From the NCBI GenBank assembly GCA_030267565.1, contig BRXU01000025.1:789501-853500 (forward strand): a stretch of 64,000 bases of DNA. The letters are read 5' to 3'. Shown piece by piece: positions 1 to 12,100 of this stretch (its first letter is position 1; every line of letters begins with the position of its first letter). The translations under genes and the position numbers were made by a program. The notes beneath the pieces are model-generated. The model ran no database searches, was not told the origin of the DNA, and worked only from the letters and a program-made list of their open reading frames with translations. Source of the stretch: Pleodorina starrii. Taxonomy: Eukaryota > Chlorophyta > Chlorophyceae > Chlamydomonadales > Volvocaceae.

Positions 1-718
1 TTTTGCGCTGTTTTCGTTCGCAGGTTTTCAATCGTTTGGAGAGAGGGGCGTAAAACGGTGTTGGGCAGAGGTTGGGCAGAGCTGGGCAGAGGCAGAGTTT
101 TTCCGGAAGTTGGGACGAGCCGACGGGGGACGGGATCTCGTGGGTTCTAGCGCAACTGGCGCGGGGGCCCAGAGGGCCCGGCGCGGCGGGGGCCCGGCGA
201 GGGGCGCGTTGGAACTCTAGGAACATTTTCCCGCGCATCGCGGAGGAGGGGAGCGAAGGCGAGGGCAGGCGAGATATTTGGCGAGGCCGAGGTTTCAGCG
301 ACATCGCATCGGGACTTCGGGAGCAAGTCCCGCCCCGGCGGCCCGAGCGACCGACCTAAATAGCTGAAAATTAAGGGGTAATGCTGTATTGTGTATTGTT
401 GTGTGCGTCTGTGCTGGGCATGCACACCGTTGCATGCATACCCAAATTGGGGCCCTGTACGGCAGCGTTGCCGAGGTGCGTGAAGGTGGGCTTCGAGGCA
501 GAAGGAAACCAGGATGTTACCCGTCTTAGTTTGTTTGCTGCAGAGTTGGTAAAGGCAACATTAAGCTAGAGTTTGAACCCGAGCGGCCGGTTTGCGCACA
601 ACTGAAACGCAACTCGCAGGTCGCAGCGCGTGATTTAACTTGCTAAGTGTCTGGCAACAATACTGCATCGCAACGCGTTCCATACCTTCTTGCTTCATAC
701 CGTGGAGGCTCTACGTGA

Positions 719-2906
719 ATGGCCGATGCCGTCGCGTTTCGCACAAGGGCCCGTTGTAAGGACCCTCAAGAAGCGCCGTCGCAGCCGCGTTCTCGCTCGA
801 TGCCTTACGCGAAAAGCCAGCGAGACAACAGCGGCCGTAGGCGCCTCAGGCGGGTCGTCCCGTCCGAGGAGCATGGCGAGGAGCTCAACAACAACAACAC
901 GCCCGCATCGGAAAGCGATGGCGACGACAACTGTGACAGCTTTGCCAGCAACCAGCCCAGGAGCACCGCCGAAGGCGATGGCCCGAGGCGGACCACGCCG
1001 CGCAGCAGGGCCCGGAAGCGATGCGTTGTGGAGTCGCCTTCCACCAGCTCCACCTCCGGTGACAGCGACGTGGTGATCGTCGGCGAATTTCAGAGCAAGG
1101 ACAGGGACGTGGTTGTCGTCACGGAGCCCTCGGGCGGGCGGCCGCGTGCCAACGAGCCTCACAGGAAGGATGGCGGTGTCAAACTCGGCCCCAGCAAAGA
1201 CCCCGAAGATGATCTGGGGGATGACGAGGAGCTCCGAATCGTGGGGATGGTGGGGCAGGTGGGTTGGCGCACCCTGCGGCGAGGGAAGCCCTGGGAGGGT
1301 GCTGGCTGTGGGGCTTTAGACGGGACGGAGGTGGGGGTGCCTGGAGGGCATCAGTGCTGTCACGAGCTGCTGCTGCCGCTGCTACTGCTACTGCTATGTG
1401 CTACGAGCTCTACGCTCACGCCCACGTTGGGCACTTGGGCACGTTGGGCACTTGGGCACGCCCACGTTGGGGGGCACTTATGGTTTTAGACCCTGCCCCC
1501 CCCCCCCTGCCCCCCCTCCGTTGGGCACTTGGGGTTTCAGACCCTGCCCCCATCCCGCGTTTGCTGGCGTCTCTGTTGTGGCCCGCCCCTCCTCGCCCCA
1601 CCTCCGCCTCTACCGCTTGCCCGTAAAACATTGTGTACCGTATGTATGGGCTCAATTTTGAACCTCACATTGCAACCCACATCGCAACCCACATTGCAAC
1701 CCACATCGCAACCCACATTGCAACCCACATCCCAATATTCCCAAATCGCATACTACCACCTGGATCCAGGTTGTGACCCGGGACCTGCCCCACCCGCGCC
1801 CCGACTGCGCCGAGCACCGCTTCGTCCGGGAGGGCACTGCCGCGGAAGCCAACTGCAGACGCTGCGAGCAGGTGGGTCGTTGGGGCGGTCGTTGAGGAGG
1901 TCGTTGGGGAGGTCGTTGAGGAGGTCGTTGAGAAGGTCGTTGGGGAGGTCGTTGGGGAGGTCGTTGAGGAGGTCGTTGGGGGGGAGCCTTGGGGGCAGGG
2001 TGCGGTGCATGGCTGGTACTGGGGAGGGGAGGGGAGGGGAGGGGATGGAAGGGGGTGTAGAGAAGAACAGTGGGATGGAAGGGGGTGTAGAGAAGAACAG
2101 TGCACAGAGGCAATGCCCACTGGCTGGGCTGGCGTACAAACATGAGGACTCCGCTCGACTCCTCGCGACCTGACTGACGGTTTGGACTCACACCTGCCTC
2201 TCCCTACCCCCCTGCCTCCCCCCCCACACACACACACCTCCCCACCCCCACACCTCCCCTCCCCCACACCTCCTCCCCCCATACCCCCTCAAAATCACTC
2301 TTCAACCTCCCCTCCCCTCCTCGTCAGTGCTACTGCTACGTGTGCGACGTCAAGGCGTCCGAGTGCCAATTCTGGGGCACAGGTGGGCGGGAGGAGCGAG
2401 GGAAGGAAGGGGGGAGGGGGAGGAGGGAGGAGGGGGTGACGGGCAGGCGGGAATGGGTATCGGAGAAGGGGAGGCGAGAGGAGAGAGGCGCAGGCGGGCA
2501 GGGGCGGGTGGTGGTGGCGGAATGGCAAGGAAAAACCGCGTGGAGGCTTGTGGGCCCGCGGCCCGTGAACCGATCGCCGTCAGCGCGCCTCGGGCCTCCG
2601 CTGCGCCGGCCACCCCTCCTTCCGCCTCCGGCCCGGCCCGGCCCGCCTATTAACCGATATCCGATAGCCCCCCTCCCCCTCCCCCTCCCCCCGTCTCCGT
2701 CCCTTCGCTGCGGTATCTTTTCTACCCTCCCCTCCCCTTCCCTCCCCCTTCCCCTCCCCCCAGGCCGCCGGGAGCGCGACCACGCGAACGCCCGCTCCCA
2801 CTCCGCCTGGAACGCCCTCCGGCAAGCGGCCCGCGCCGGCGACAAGTCCCTGCTGCGACGTGAGTTCGCCGCTGACGGGCCGCTGAGGATGCCGGCGGGA
2901 TTCGCG

Positions 2907-2940
<34 letters not shown>

Positions 2941-3701
2941 GGCGGCGGGCGGGGGCAGACTCGCTGCTGTTGGCGGCGGGGCATGAGTTCCTGGCAGCGC
3001 TGTTGCGGGTGCCGCAGCCGCAGCCGCAGCCGCCGCGGCGGCAGCAGCAGCAGCAGCCGCTGTCGTCCTCCCAGCAGCAGCAGACTGGCGGTTTGACGCC
3101 GCGACAGCAGCTACAGCAGCAACAACAGCAGCAGCAGCAGCGTAGCGGCAGCGGCGGTGTCGGTGTCGGTGGCGCCGGCTTCGACTGGCTGGCGGCGGCC
3201 AATTCCGACATTGACGCGTTCCTGGCGGCGCTTGATGTGTGGTCCGCCGCCGCCGGCGGCGGCGGCGGCGCCGCCGCCGCCGCCGAAACCAGCGGGAGAG
3301 CGGCCGATGGGCGAAGCCAACCCCAGTCCGCGTCCCAGCAGGCGCCGGCGGCAGCGCCAGTGCCCGGCGGCGGCGGCGGCGGCGTCAGCAGGGCCGCGCC
3401 GCTGCAGCGCGCTTCGGTGGCGGCGGCGGCGCCGCCGCCGCCGCCGCCGGGCGGCGGCTATGCGACGGCGGCGACACAGGCGCCGCTGCCGAGCGCCTAT
3501 CCGACGTATCAGCCCGCGGCGCTGCCAGTCCCGCAGCCGTTCGGCTATGGGGGCGCTGCCGCCGCCGCCGCCGCTGTCCCGCAGCTGCAGCAGCAACAGC
3601 ACCAACAGCAGCAGCAGCCGGCCTACTATTACGGGTCCAATCCCGCCGCTCATGCAGCGCCGCAAGGGGGCCAGCAGCAGCAGTGGAGTCAGCCATACCA
3701 G

Positions 3702-3733
<32 letters not shown>

Positions 3734-4067
3734 ACAACAGCTGTCGCAACAAGCGCAGCCACAACAGCCGTTCTACTCTTGGCAATCGCAGCAGCAGCAG
3801 CACACGCAGCAGCAGCAGATCATGATGCCGTACTCGTCGTACCCGCCAGCATACCCGACGACGGTGGCCGTGACCGCGCCCGTGCCGGGTTTTGGCGCGC
3901 CGGCGAGCTACCCGGCGTATGGGACAACGGGGGGTGTTGCGGCGGCGGCGGCGGCCGCGGCGCCGCCGCCGGGGGTGGGTTTCCCGCAGCCGTACTCGGA
4001 TGCGATGACGTGGACGGTCGATGCGCAGGGCGGCGGCGTGCGGCTGTTTCCCATCCCGCAGCAGTAG
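719..4067 (+). CDS. RIN13-like Cys-rich protein with long poly-Gln/Ala tail
   Basis: Four exons (719-1258, 1770-1871, 2328-2382, 2764-4067) join in phase to about 666 aa; the ATG at 719 opens the first long frame. Residues 1-170 are charged and low-complexity. Residues 174-242 form a compact module: a Val-Gly-Gln strand, DLPHPRPDC (C193), C209-x2-C212, then CYCYVCD (C215, C217, C220) and C227 followed by WGTG. This matches a module I associate with plant RPM1-interacting protein 13 and similar uncharacterised eukaryotic proteins, where it probably binds zinc. Family members usually end it with DHC(H/N)A; here it reads DHANA (238-242), so the last Cys is Ala. The final 400 residues are Gln, Ala, Gly and Pro runs encoded by CAG/CAA and GCG/GCC repeats. 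Function is unknown. The family call is from memory of the motif; the exon structure is firmer. Confidence 0.68.
1664..1731. repeat. 24-bp tandem repeat in intron 1 of the Cys-rich gene
   Basis: About three units of a 24-bp repeat made of two near-identical 12-mers (CATTGCAACCCA / CATCGCAACCCA) lie about 40 bp before the exon 2 acceptor. Intronic minisatellite with no evident coding role. Confidence 0.8.
1872..1983. repeat. 12-bp tandem repeat starting at an exon-intron junction
   Basis: About nine copies of a GGTCGTTGGGGA / GGTCGTTGAGGA 12-mer begin a few bases after the exon 2 donor (1872). A second short repeat (GATGGAAGGGGGTGTAGAGA, two copies) follows at 2045-2101. Both are intronic. 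Confidence 0.8.
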
Positions 4068-6110
4068 CCACTGACCCGCGGGTCGCCGGTCAGAGGCACG
4101 AGCGACCGACCTATGGGTCGCCGTCCTGCGTCAGCCGCCGCCGCCACCGCCGCCACCTGACCCGGTGCCGTGGCAACTGACCCATGGGTCACGTTGAGAG
4201 GCAGCCGCTGCCTGAGCTTGTTGGCTGCGGTCTGCAACACACCACCACCTCCCAGCCTAACGCGGAGGAGCGGGCGCTCTCCCCGCCTCGGTTACTTGGT
4301 TGCGGGTTGTATCTCTTCTCTGCGGCGCGTGTGGGTTTGGATGTGGGTGTGATTTTGGGTGTGGCTTTGGGTGGCGGAGGTTAGGCGTTGTGCCGACCGG
4401 CATGGGCCTGGGTGCTGCCGGCAGGCGGCAGGCGGCTGCGGTGTTGTACGGCAAGTGTTGTGTACGGCAGGTGTTGTACGGCAGGTGTTGTACAGCAGGA
4501 GGCTACAACGGAGGACCTGAGGAACTGAGTGGCTCTGTTGACCGGTACAGTGGGCCCGGAGGATCCATCGGCGATGCATCTACCGGCAAAGGAGAACTGC
4601 GGGGAAGAAACGTAGTATCATCAGTTATGCATTCTGTTTGGGTGGCTGAAGGCCTGACGATTTATACGTTGGACGTACGGCATCTGGCGGTTGGGACGAT
4701 GTACGGCATCAGACTGCTTTTACAGATGCCGGGATCCAGTCGGCTGGAAATTCGACACGCGGCGGCTCTTGACGTGTTCTACCAGTCGGCTCCAGGGGCG
4801 GGCGGTGGTGGGCGGGGGCGTTACGCACTTTTTTGCAGGATGGAGGTCGGAGGGGGCGGGGGGCGGCAATGTGAATGTGTATGTGAATCTCTTGTCTGCG
4901 TTTGTTTGTTTATTTGTGCCTGGGTGTGCCATGATTCCGGCCATCGAGTATGTGTATAGTTTGCGTCACAGGGCGATGGACGCAGAGAGGCCGCAAAGAA
5001 GACGCAGTGAGGACGCAGTGAGGACACCCGAGAGACGGTATGTGCCCGGGGGATGCCCTGGCGCTGGGGCTGGGGTTTGCGTTGGACTGGCTTTTGTAGG
5101 AGGGGGAATGAGCCAGTGTAGGACAAGGGAGGTACGGCAGATGGTGGCAACCGAGTCATCGACACACATACGGACTGAATTGACAGTGGAGATATTGACG
5201 CACATTCATTCGACTGACTGACTGACTGACTGACTGACTGACTGACTGACTGACTGACTGACTGACTGACTTGACTGACTGACTGCCTTGGAGAAGTCGC
5301 TTAGGCCCGGAAGGTGTGTACGACAATGTGAAGTACGATCGAGTGGATTCTCTTGATCGGATGGCAGGATGGGACGGGGCGGACGAGGTTTGCGATGAGC
5401 AGGCCGTTACAAATCAGTGTGGAGGGTTTATGCTCTGCCCTGGGTTTTAAAATGTGGGAGGGGACTTGTTGCCTGCACAGGCTCTATGGAACGTTGTTGG
5501 GAACGCAATGAGGATGTTGGAACGTTTCGGGAAGAGCGGTTCTTGTGGGTGTACGTATGGCGATCAGCCTTCTCGCCACGTACCCACTCCACTCGTCAAC
5601 GCGCATAAAGGCATGATGCCCTCGTCAACCTAGACAGACATGGGGGCGAAGCTCGCCAGTGTGCAGCATATTGGGGTGGGGAGGGAATATCGTATTGGCT
5701 CCCGCACACGCACAAACACACCTACCGGTGCCTGACACTTGAGTACGTAGCCATGTGCGTGCCCACTCGGCGGCTTGCGATACGAAGCGCAATGAGCAGA
5801 GACCGACGTATATGCACTGTAGGCCGTGACCATGCACGTAAGGAATAACTGTGGGAAGCTAAAAAGGTCAATCCTGAGGACTCGCTCCGGGACAGCCGGT
5901 TGCGAAGCGGTTGTGATTTCGGTACGAACCTTTGTCCGTAACAAGGAAAGTGAAGGGAACATGTACCATGGACTAGCATGTCACACAGAGCCTCTGAATG
6001 GTGCAGTTACAGGGTCTGCGACCGTTTCCCCTGGCCCAAATATTTTGTAACGCCGGCAACGCAGCTTGGATCACGATTCGCAACACGTATGCTTACTTTC
6101 GATTGGGACA
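4068..6110. other. Intergenic region with a GACT microsatellite
   Basis: No coding exon is supported between the Cys-rich gene and the phosphatase gene. It holds a perfect tetranucleotide run (GACT)n at about 5213-5285, short GTACGGCAGGTGTT-type repeats at 4446-4497, and scattered GT-rich simple sequence. The promoter and 5' leader of the phosphatase gene probably lie in the last few hundred bases, but I see no convincing TATA box. Confidence 0.6.
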
Positions 6111-9100
6111 ATGTCGGAACCAGACTCACCTGGGGGCAGCTTAGATGATGCGCTTGCGGCCGCTTTCGATGGAGAATTTGGTGAAGACGAAGAGGAGCGA
6201 CAGGTGGTCAGTGTCAAAAGGCCATGTAACCTCTTGCCTGCCGGCGTATAATTTCAGCAAAATTGATCTGCACTTAGGTGGGAGACGGGGCCACAGACGA
6301 CGAGGATGACGGCAAGGGCGGGAACTCGACTCCCAGCTCGGACGTTGACTTGGACGAACTAGGCGAGAAGGGATTCACAGAAGTTGAATCGTTACAAGAC
6401 GACGTCGGTAAGCAGGATACAAGGGTTGCCAGGCCTCCTGTCCAAGGTCAATGTGGTCGTTAAGGTGGTCCCGGCAGCCGGGGCCGCGCCCTCGTCGACC
6501 ACCCGACGGCAAAACTCAAACCCGAAAAGCTAACTGGGGCTTGGGTGACCGTGGCCGGCGCCTTGCCACGCCAGTCCTGGTCCTTCGATTGCACTTTTCG
6601 GCGCCCATGGGACCACCCTCAGCCTTAGTTACGCCGGACTCCCGCCACCTTCTGAACAGGCTAACACGCGCACACCTAGCATTCACAGGTCCCAGAGCTG
6701 ATCGATGGATCCCTTCCGAGCCTTCACGCCTCGCCCCAGCGCCCACCACAGCCCTCCGCCCGCAACTCCCAACTCCCCCGGCCCCCCTCCCCCCTCCTCT
6801 CCCCCTCCTTACCGACCCCCCCCTTCTTGCCGACCCCCTCTCCGCGGCCTGTAACCTTGGATACATCGAGCATGCAGGCTACGTCCCCCCTCCCGCGAAA
6901 CGCCAGCGCATGATTCGCTTCGGCGCGGTCGAGGAGCTCGGCCCCAGCCCAGGCTCCGCCGCCGCTGCCGCCGGCGGCAGCGGCGGCGGCTCCGCCGCCG
7001 CCGCCGCCGCCGCTGCCTGCGCCCACCCCGTCTGGGTATTTGGGTTGTGCGGCGTGTGCGGAGTCAGCAAGGAGGCGGCGGCGGAGGCGGCCGGCGGAGC
7101 AGACCAGTACGGGCAGTACCTCGCCGGAGGTGGCGGCGGCGGCGCCTCGCGGCATCGCTCATCTGGTGGCAGCGGCGGCGGCGCGGGCGGATCGCAGGTG
7201 AAGGGGGGGGGACCAAAAAACAAACACACCACCACACGCCACCGCATTGTAAGCCCCCGCAGCCCCCGCAGCCCCTCCACATCCGCCGAGTCGGTCAGTC
7301 AGTCAGTCAGTCAGTCAGTCAGCGGGTTGCCTATTCAGATAGCCAGCGGACATTCAGACAGCCAATTCGGGCAACCAGCAGACATTCAGACAGCCTATTC
7401 AGGCAGCTAGCCCGTGAACGGGGTGGTGTTGTTCACCTCCTCCTCCCCGGCCCCCTCTCTCCCCCTCCCCCCTCCCCGCTTCTCTCTCTGCCCAGGCGGG
7501 GGTGGTGCGGTTGAAGCACCTGCATGCCAATAAGGAGGTCGAGGTCAGCACGCACGAGGCGGAGCGGATACGCAGGTGGGTGGCTGGGTGAGGGTGTGTG
7601 GGTGGGTGGGGGTGTTTGGTGGGTGGGTGGGTGGGGGTGTTGGGTGGGTGGGTGGGTGGGGGTGTTGGGTGGGGGAGGGTGGTGTAATTAAAACGGCCCG
7701 GGGCGAGGAACGCAACGCAGTTACCTGGGATATTACCTGAGGGAGGGTGGTGTGTGAATGGGTGGGTGTGGGTGGGTGGGTGGGTGGGTGGGTGTGTTGG
7801 GTGTGAGTCCCGTTGGCTCCACTCTTCTCTTCTCTTCTCTTCTCTTCCGGAGCCTCCCCTGGAGCCCCCCGCCCACTGATGTAGCAGCAGTAGCACAACC
7901 ACCGCATGTCACCCGTGCATTAACCCTCCCCTACTGTCCTCTCCCTCCCCTCCTGCCCTCTCCCTCCCTCCCCTTCTCTCCCTCCCTCCCTCTCCCTCCC
8001 TCTCCCTCCCTCCCTCCCCTTCTCTCCCGCCTGCCCCCTCTCCCTCCCTGGATCTGCACTGTCAGGGACACGATGTCGCGGCTGCTGTCGCGGCGGCGGC
8101 TGATCCTGATTCTGGATCTAGATCACACGTTGCTGAATTCCGTACACACGGGGGAGGTGGGGGAGGACTCGGCGCCGCAGCTGGCCGAGGTGCTGCGGAG
8201 GGAGGAGGTGGGTGGGCGGCTGCGGGCTGGGGTGGTGTGTATGTGTGTGTGTGTGTGTGCGTTGCTTCTGCGCTCCCGCTCGGGGCCCCCTCTACGCTGC
8301 TGTCCCCTTCCCGCCCTCCGTCCCTCCGCCCCCTTCCTGCTGTCTCCACCGCTCCTACCTCCCCCCCCCCCGGGCCTATACGTGGGTGACCCTCCCATCA
8401 CCACCGGCCTATCCGTGGCTACCCTCCCCATCCGGCCCCTCCGCCCCCCCCTCCCCCCCCTCCCCCCCAGGACACATTTCGTGTGACACATGACGTCATA
8501 CTGTAGGACTAACGTCATACCGTACGACTGCTTGCTTGCCAAGGCATAAATAGCACGGGCCCGCTTACTGCTTACCACTCACTTCGTTTGGTTGATCCCC
8601 TTCAGCTGCACAACATACATCGCACCGCATCCCTGCCTTTGCCTGCCTTTGCCTGTATATCAATGCCTAACCATGCTGTCACCATGCCCTTCCCCTCGCC
8701 ACTTGCCTGGGCTGCCGCCGCAACGCTGGTCATCTTCAGGTAAGCGCTCGTTTCCTGAGTGTTGATTGCGTGCTTACAGGTCCCTTGCGCTGTTAGGCCT
8801 CGTTGTTTGGGCTTTCGGGCGGGGTACTAGGTTCACGCACGCGCATGCCAGCAACAGCGATTCCCTCCGCTCTCGCTCTCCGCTTCACTACCATCAGCCA
8901 ACTACGTTAACCTCTTCGTCAATAGTTCACAATACTATAGCATTAGCCTACTACGTTTCATACGGTGGGCGGCGTGACAGCTCCGACACGCTGCCTTACA
9001 CGAACGACTCCGACACGAGTTCGTTTGGGGCGCCGTCACGCTTGGTGTTCGGCGCAGCCACTGGTCGACTACAAGCACTTGGTAACTATCGGAGTCCGTA

Positions 9101-12100
9101 AGCAGTTCGTTTTCGGGAAGCTTGACAGAGATCCAGTCGATCTTCAGGCTACAACGTCCGCAGGGCCTTTTGTTTCTTTCTTGCAAATTCACTCTTCAAA
9201 CCCCCCTCCCCCCCCCCCCAGGAGGCCAATCTGGGTCCCCGGCGACTGCTCCACCGATTGGCGGACAACAAGCTGTGGACCAAACTGCGACCCGGCGTGT
9301 TTGAGTTCCTGGAGGTGGGGGGGGGTTAGGGGGAAGGGAGGGGGGTGATGGGTGTGTGTATGTGTATTTGGGGCGGGGAGGGGGGCGGGGGCGGGGCGGG
9401 GCTGCGACCGGGAGTGTCGTTTGAGTGCCTGGAGGTGCGTGCGCTGATGTGTGCGCGTGTGTGGTTTGGAGTAATTCACGGAGGCTGGTCCGCCGTTCCT
9501 GAACCCCCCGCCACACCCGCATCTCCCCCCACCCCGCCCCGCCTCCAAACCCCTTTAATGTCCCATCGACCCACCCACCCCCCCACCCCCCCCCCCAGGG
9601 TCTGCGTGAGGCTTACGAGATGCACATCTACACCATGGGGGACAAGACGTACGCGGCGGAGGTCCGCAGGTGGGCGAATGTGGGGGGGGAGGGTGGAAGG
9701 AGGGAGGGTGGGAGGGGAGGCGACGGCCGGGAGGGGAGGGGGCTGAGAGGGAAATGCGGGACTGGGAGAGGGAGAGGGGAGTTGCGAGGGAGATGCAAAG
9801 GGGGTCGGGAGAAAAGGGAGGAAATGGAGAGGGGGAAGGGGGATAATGTAACGGGCAAGCTGACAGACGGGGAAAGGGGAGGGGGAGAGGCTCACGAGGG
9901 CGAATGTGGTACCCACCCCAACCACCCCACCCCCGGCGCTGGAAAAGCCCGTTCCCTCCCCTCCAGGCTCCATGATTCTTACCTCCGCACATGTGGATGT
10001 GAGCTATGCGGATGTGTGTGAATGTGCACGTGTGGGTGTGCTGCTGCTGCTGGTGCTGGTGCAGGTTGTTGGACCCCACGGGGCGGTTGTTCGCTTCGGT
10101 GGTGGCCAAGGACCACTCCACCACCGCAACGGCCAAGGACTTGGATGTGCTGCTGTGAGCAAGGGAGGGAGGGGAGGGGGGGAGGGAGGGGAGGAGGAAG
10201 TGTGTTTGGGCAGGGCAGAGTGTGGTGGTGTGTGTCTGAGGAAGGGGGGGCCGTGGGTGTGTGTGTGTGTGCAGTGTGCAGGGGGTTGGGGCGGAGTGAG
10301 CTGTACAGACGACTGGGTTGGGGCAGGGTGGGGTTCAGGGAAGGATCCAGGAAGAGGGTGAAGAGGGCGGCAGGACGGGGCGTCGGCCTGCCAGTGCAAC
10401 GCCTCTTCGAGTTTCCTAACGGTCCCTCTGTAACGGCAAACGGCCAACTGCCAACCGTCAACCACAGGTCGGCGGACGAGCTGGCGCTGGTGCTGGACGA
10501 CACTGAGATCGTGTGGCCGGGGCACCGCCGTAACCTGCTGCAGGTTGGGACTTGGGGAGGGGAGGGGAGGGGAGGGGGTGCTGTGTGTGGGAGGGTGGGG
10601 GTGGGAGAAGGCGTTCTCTGACGTTTCCGGCGGTCCCGTCGCACTCGCTTTTCAACCACCTCTTAACAGTAATCCGCTGCAACACCCATAACACAACGCA
10701 ACACAACCGTAATAAATAACCACCACCAACGGTAACGGTCGTCCGCGGGGCGCTTCTTGAATTGGCTACAGATCGAGCGATACCACTACTTCCCGTCCGA
10801 CCTGCGGAAATGGCGGGCGGACGGTACGGCACTGTTGGAGCAGGTACGGGCGGGGGACGGGTGGGTTTTTTTCGGGGAGGTGAGGGAGGGCCCCCGACTG
10901 ACTGACTGACGGACGGACGGACTTTCTGACTGGCTGGTGTTGGACATTGCTGAAACAATGCAACCGCATCGCCCGTCCCGCCGACCCCACCTCCGTACAC
11001 TCTTCAAACTCCCCTTTCTCCTCCTCCTCAACGTGAAAACGCAACCCACGCCACCCCTTACCTCTCTACCTCTCTGCCTCTCTACCTGTCTCTACCTCAA
11101 TGGGGGCAGGGCACCGACGAGAGCGTCACCGACGGCGCGCTGGCGACCCACATGCGCGTACTGCGTGCCGTACACACCAGGTGCGTGCCGTACACATCCT
11201 GCACCCACCCCCGCTCGCTCTCCGCCGCTCCCTTTCGTGTATGTAATTGTTGGTGGTGGTTGTGGTAGTGGTCGGGCGCGGAGGATATGCAGTCCCCGTA
11301 TCCTCTCCCCCCCTCGGGACCGGCAGCGGTACCCTGAAACCCCATGATCGCCTCAACCCACAACCCGCACAACTCCGACTCTAGCAACGCCACGACCAGG
11401 AAACGAAAAACCGCCGCAACCAACTAACCAACTAACCGCCCCGCAGGTTCTTCTCCCAAGACGACCCCTCGCTACCCCCCCTGGAGCTGAGGGACGTGCG
11501 GGACATACTGGCGCAGCAGCGGAGGAGGATACTGCAGGCGAGGAGGTTAGGGCGGGAGGGTTGCGGAAGGGAGGCGGGAGGGAGGGTGGCGGGAGGGTGG
11601 CGGCAGCAGCAGCGGGCGGCAACTTTTGCGTTGTGGAGGCGGCTTACCAGTACCACTGTCGCATTGCACTTTTACTCCCCATTACTCCCCATTACTCCCT
11701 CACCTCCCTTTACCTCCCTCACCTCCCTTACCTCCCGCCTCCCTCCCGCCTCTCTTGCCCCACATTTCCTCCTGCTGGTCTCATCGCCTCGTCTCATCTA
11801 CATCTACATCTACATCGCGGCTCGTCTACATCTGGTCTCAGGGCTGCTCGCTGACCTTCAGTCGCTGCTGGCCCCAGGACCGCAACCCCCGCCGCGAGCC
11901 GCTGTGGCAGCTGGCGGAGGCGCTGGGGGCCACATGCCTGCCCGCATATGACCCGCAGGCCACAACACACGTCGTGGCGGCGGGGGGAGGCACGGAAAAG
12001 GTAGGGTGAGGGGTGGTGGGGGTGGTGGAGGGGTGGGCTAAATCATCGTGTATGCGTGAGGGGCACTGGGGCCGGCACCGATCACATACGCGTCCGTGCA

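Noticed and set aside
2336..3211. Long minus-strand frame with Cys and Ala runs opposite the Cys-rich gene
   Set aside because: It is the antisense of CAG/GGC codon repeats in exon 4 of the plus-strand gene, which has phased introns and a recognisable domain.
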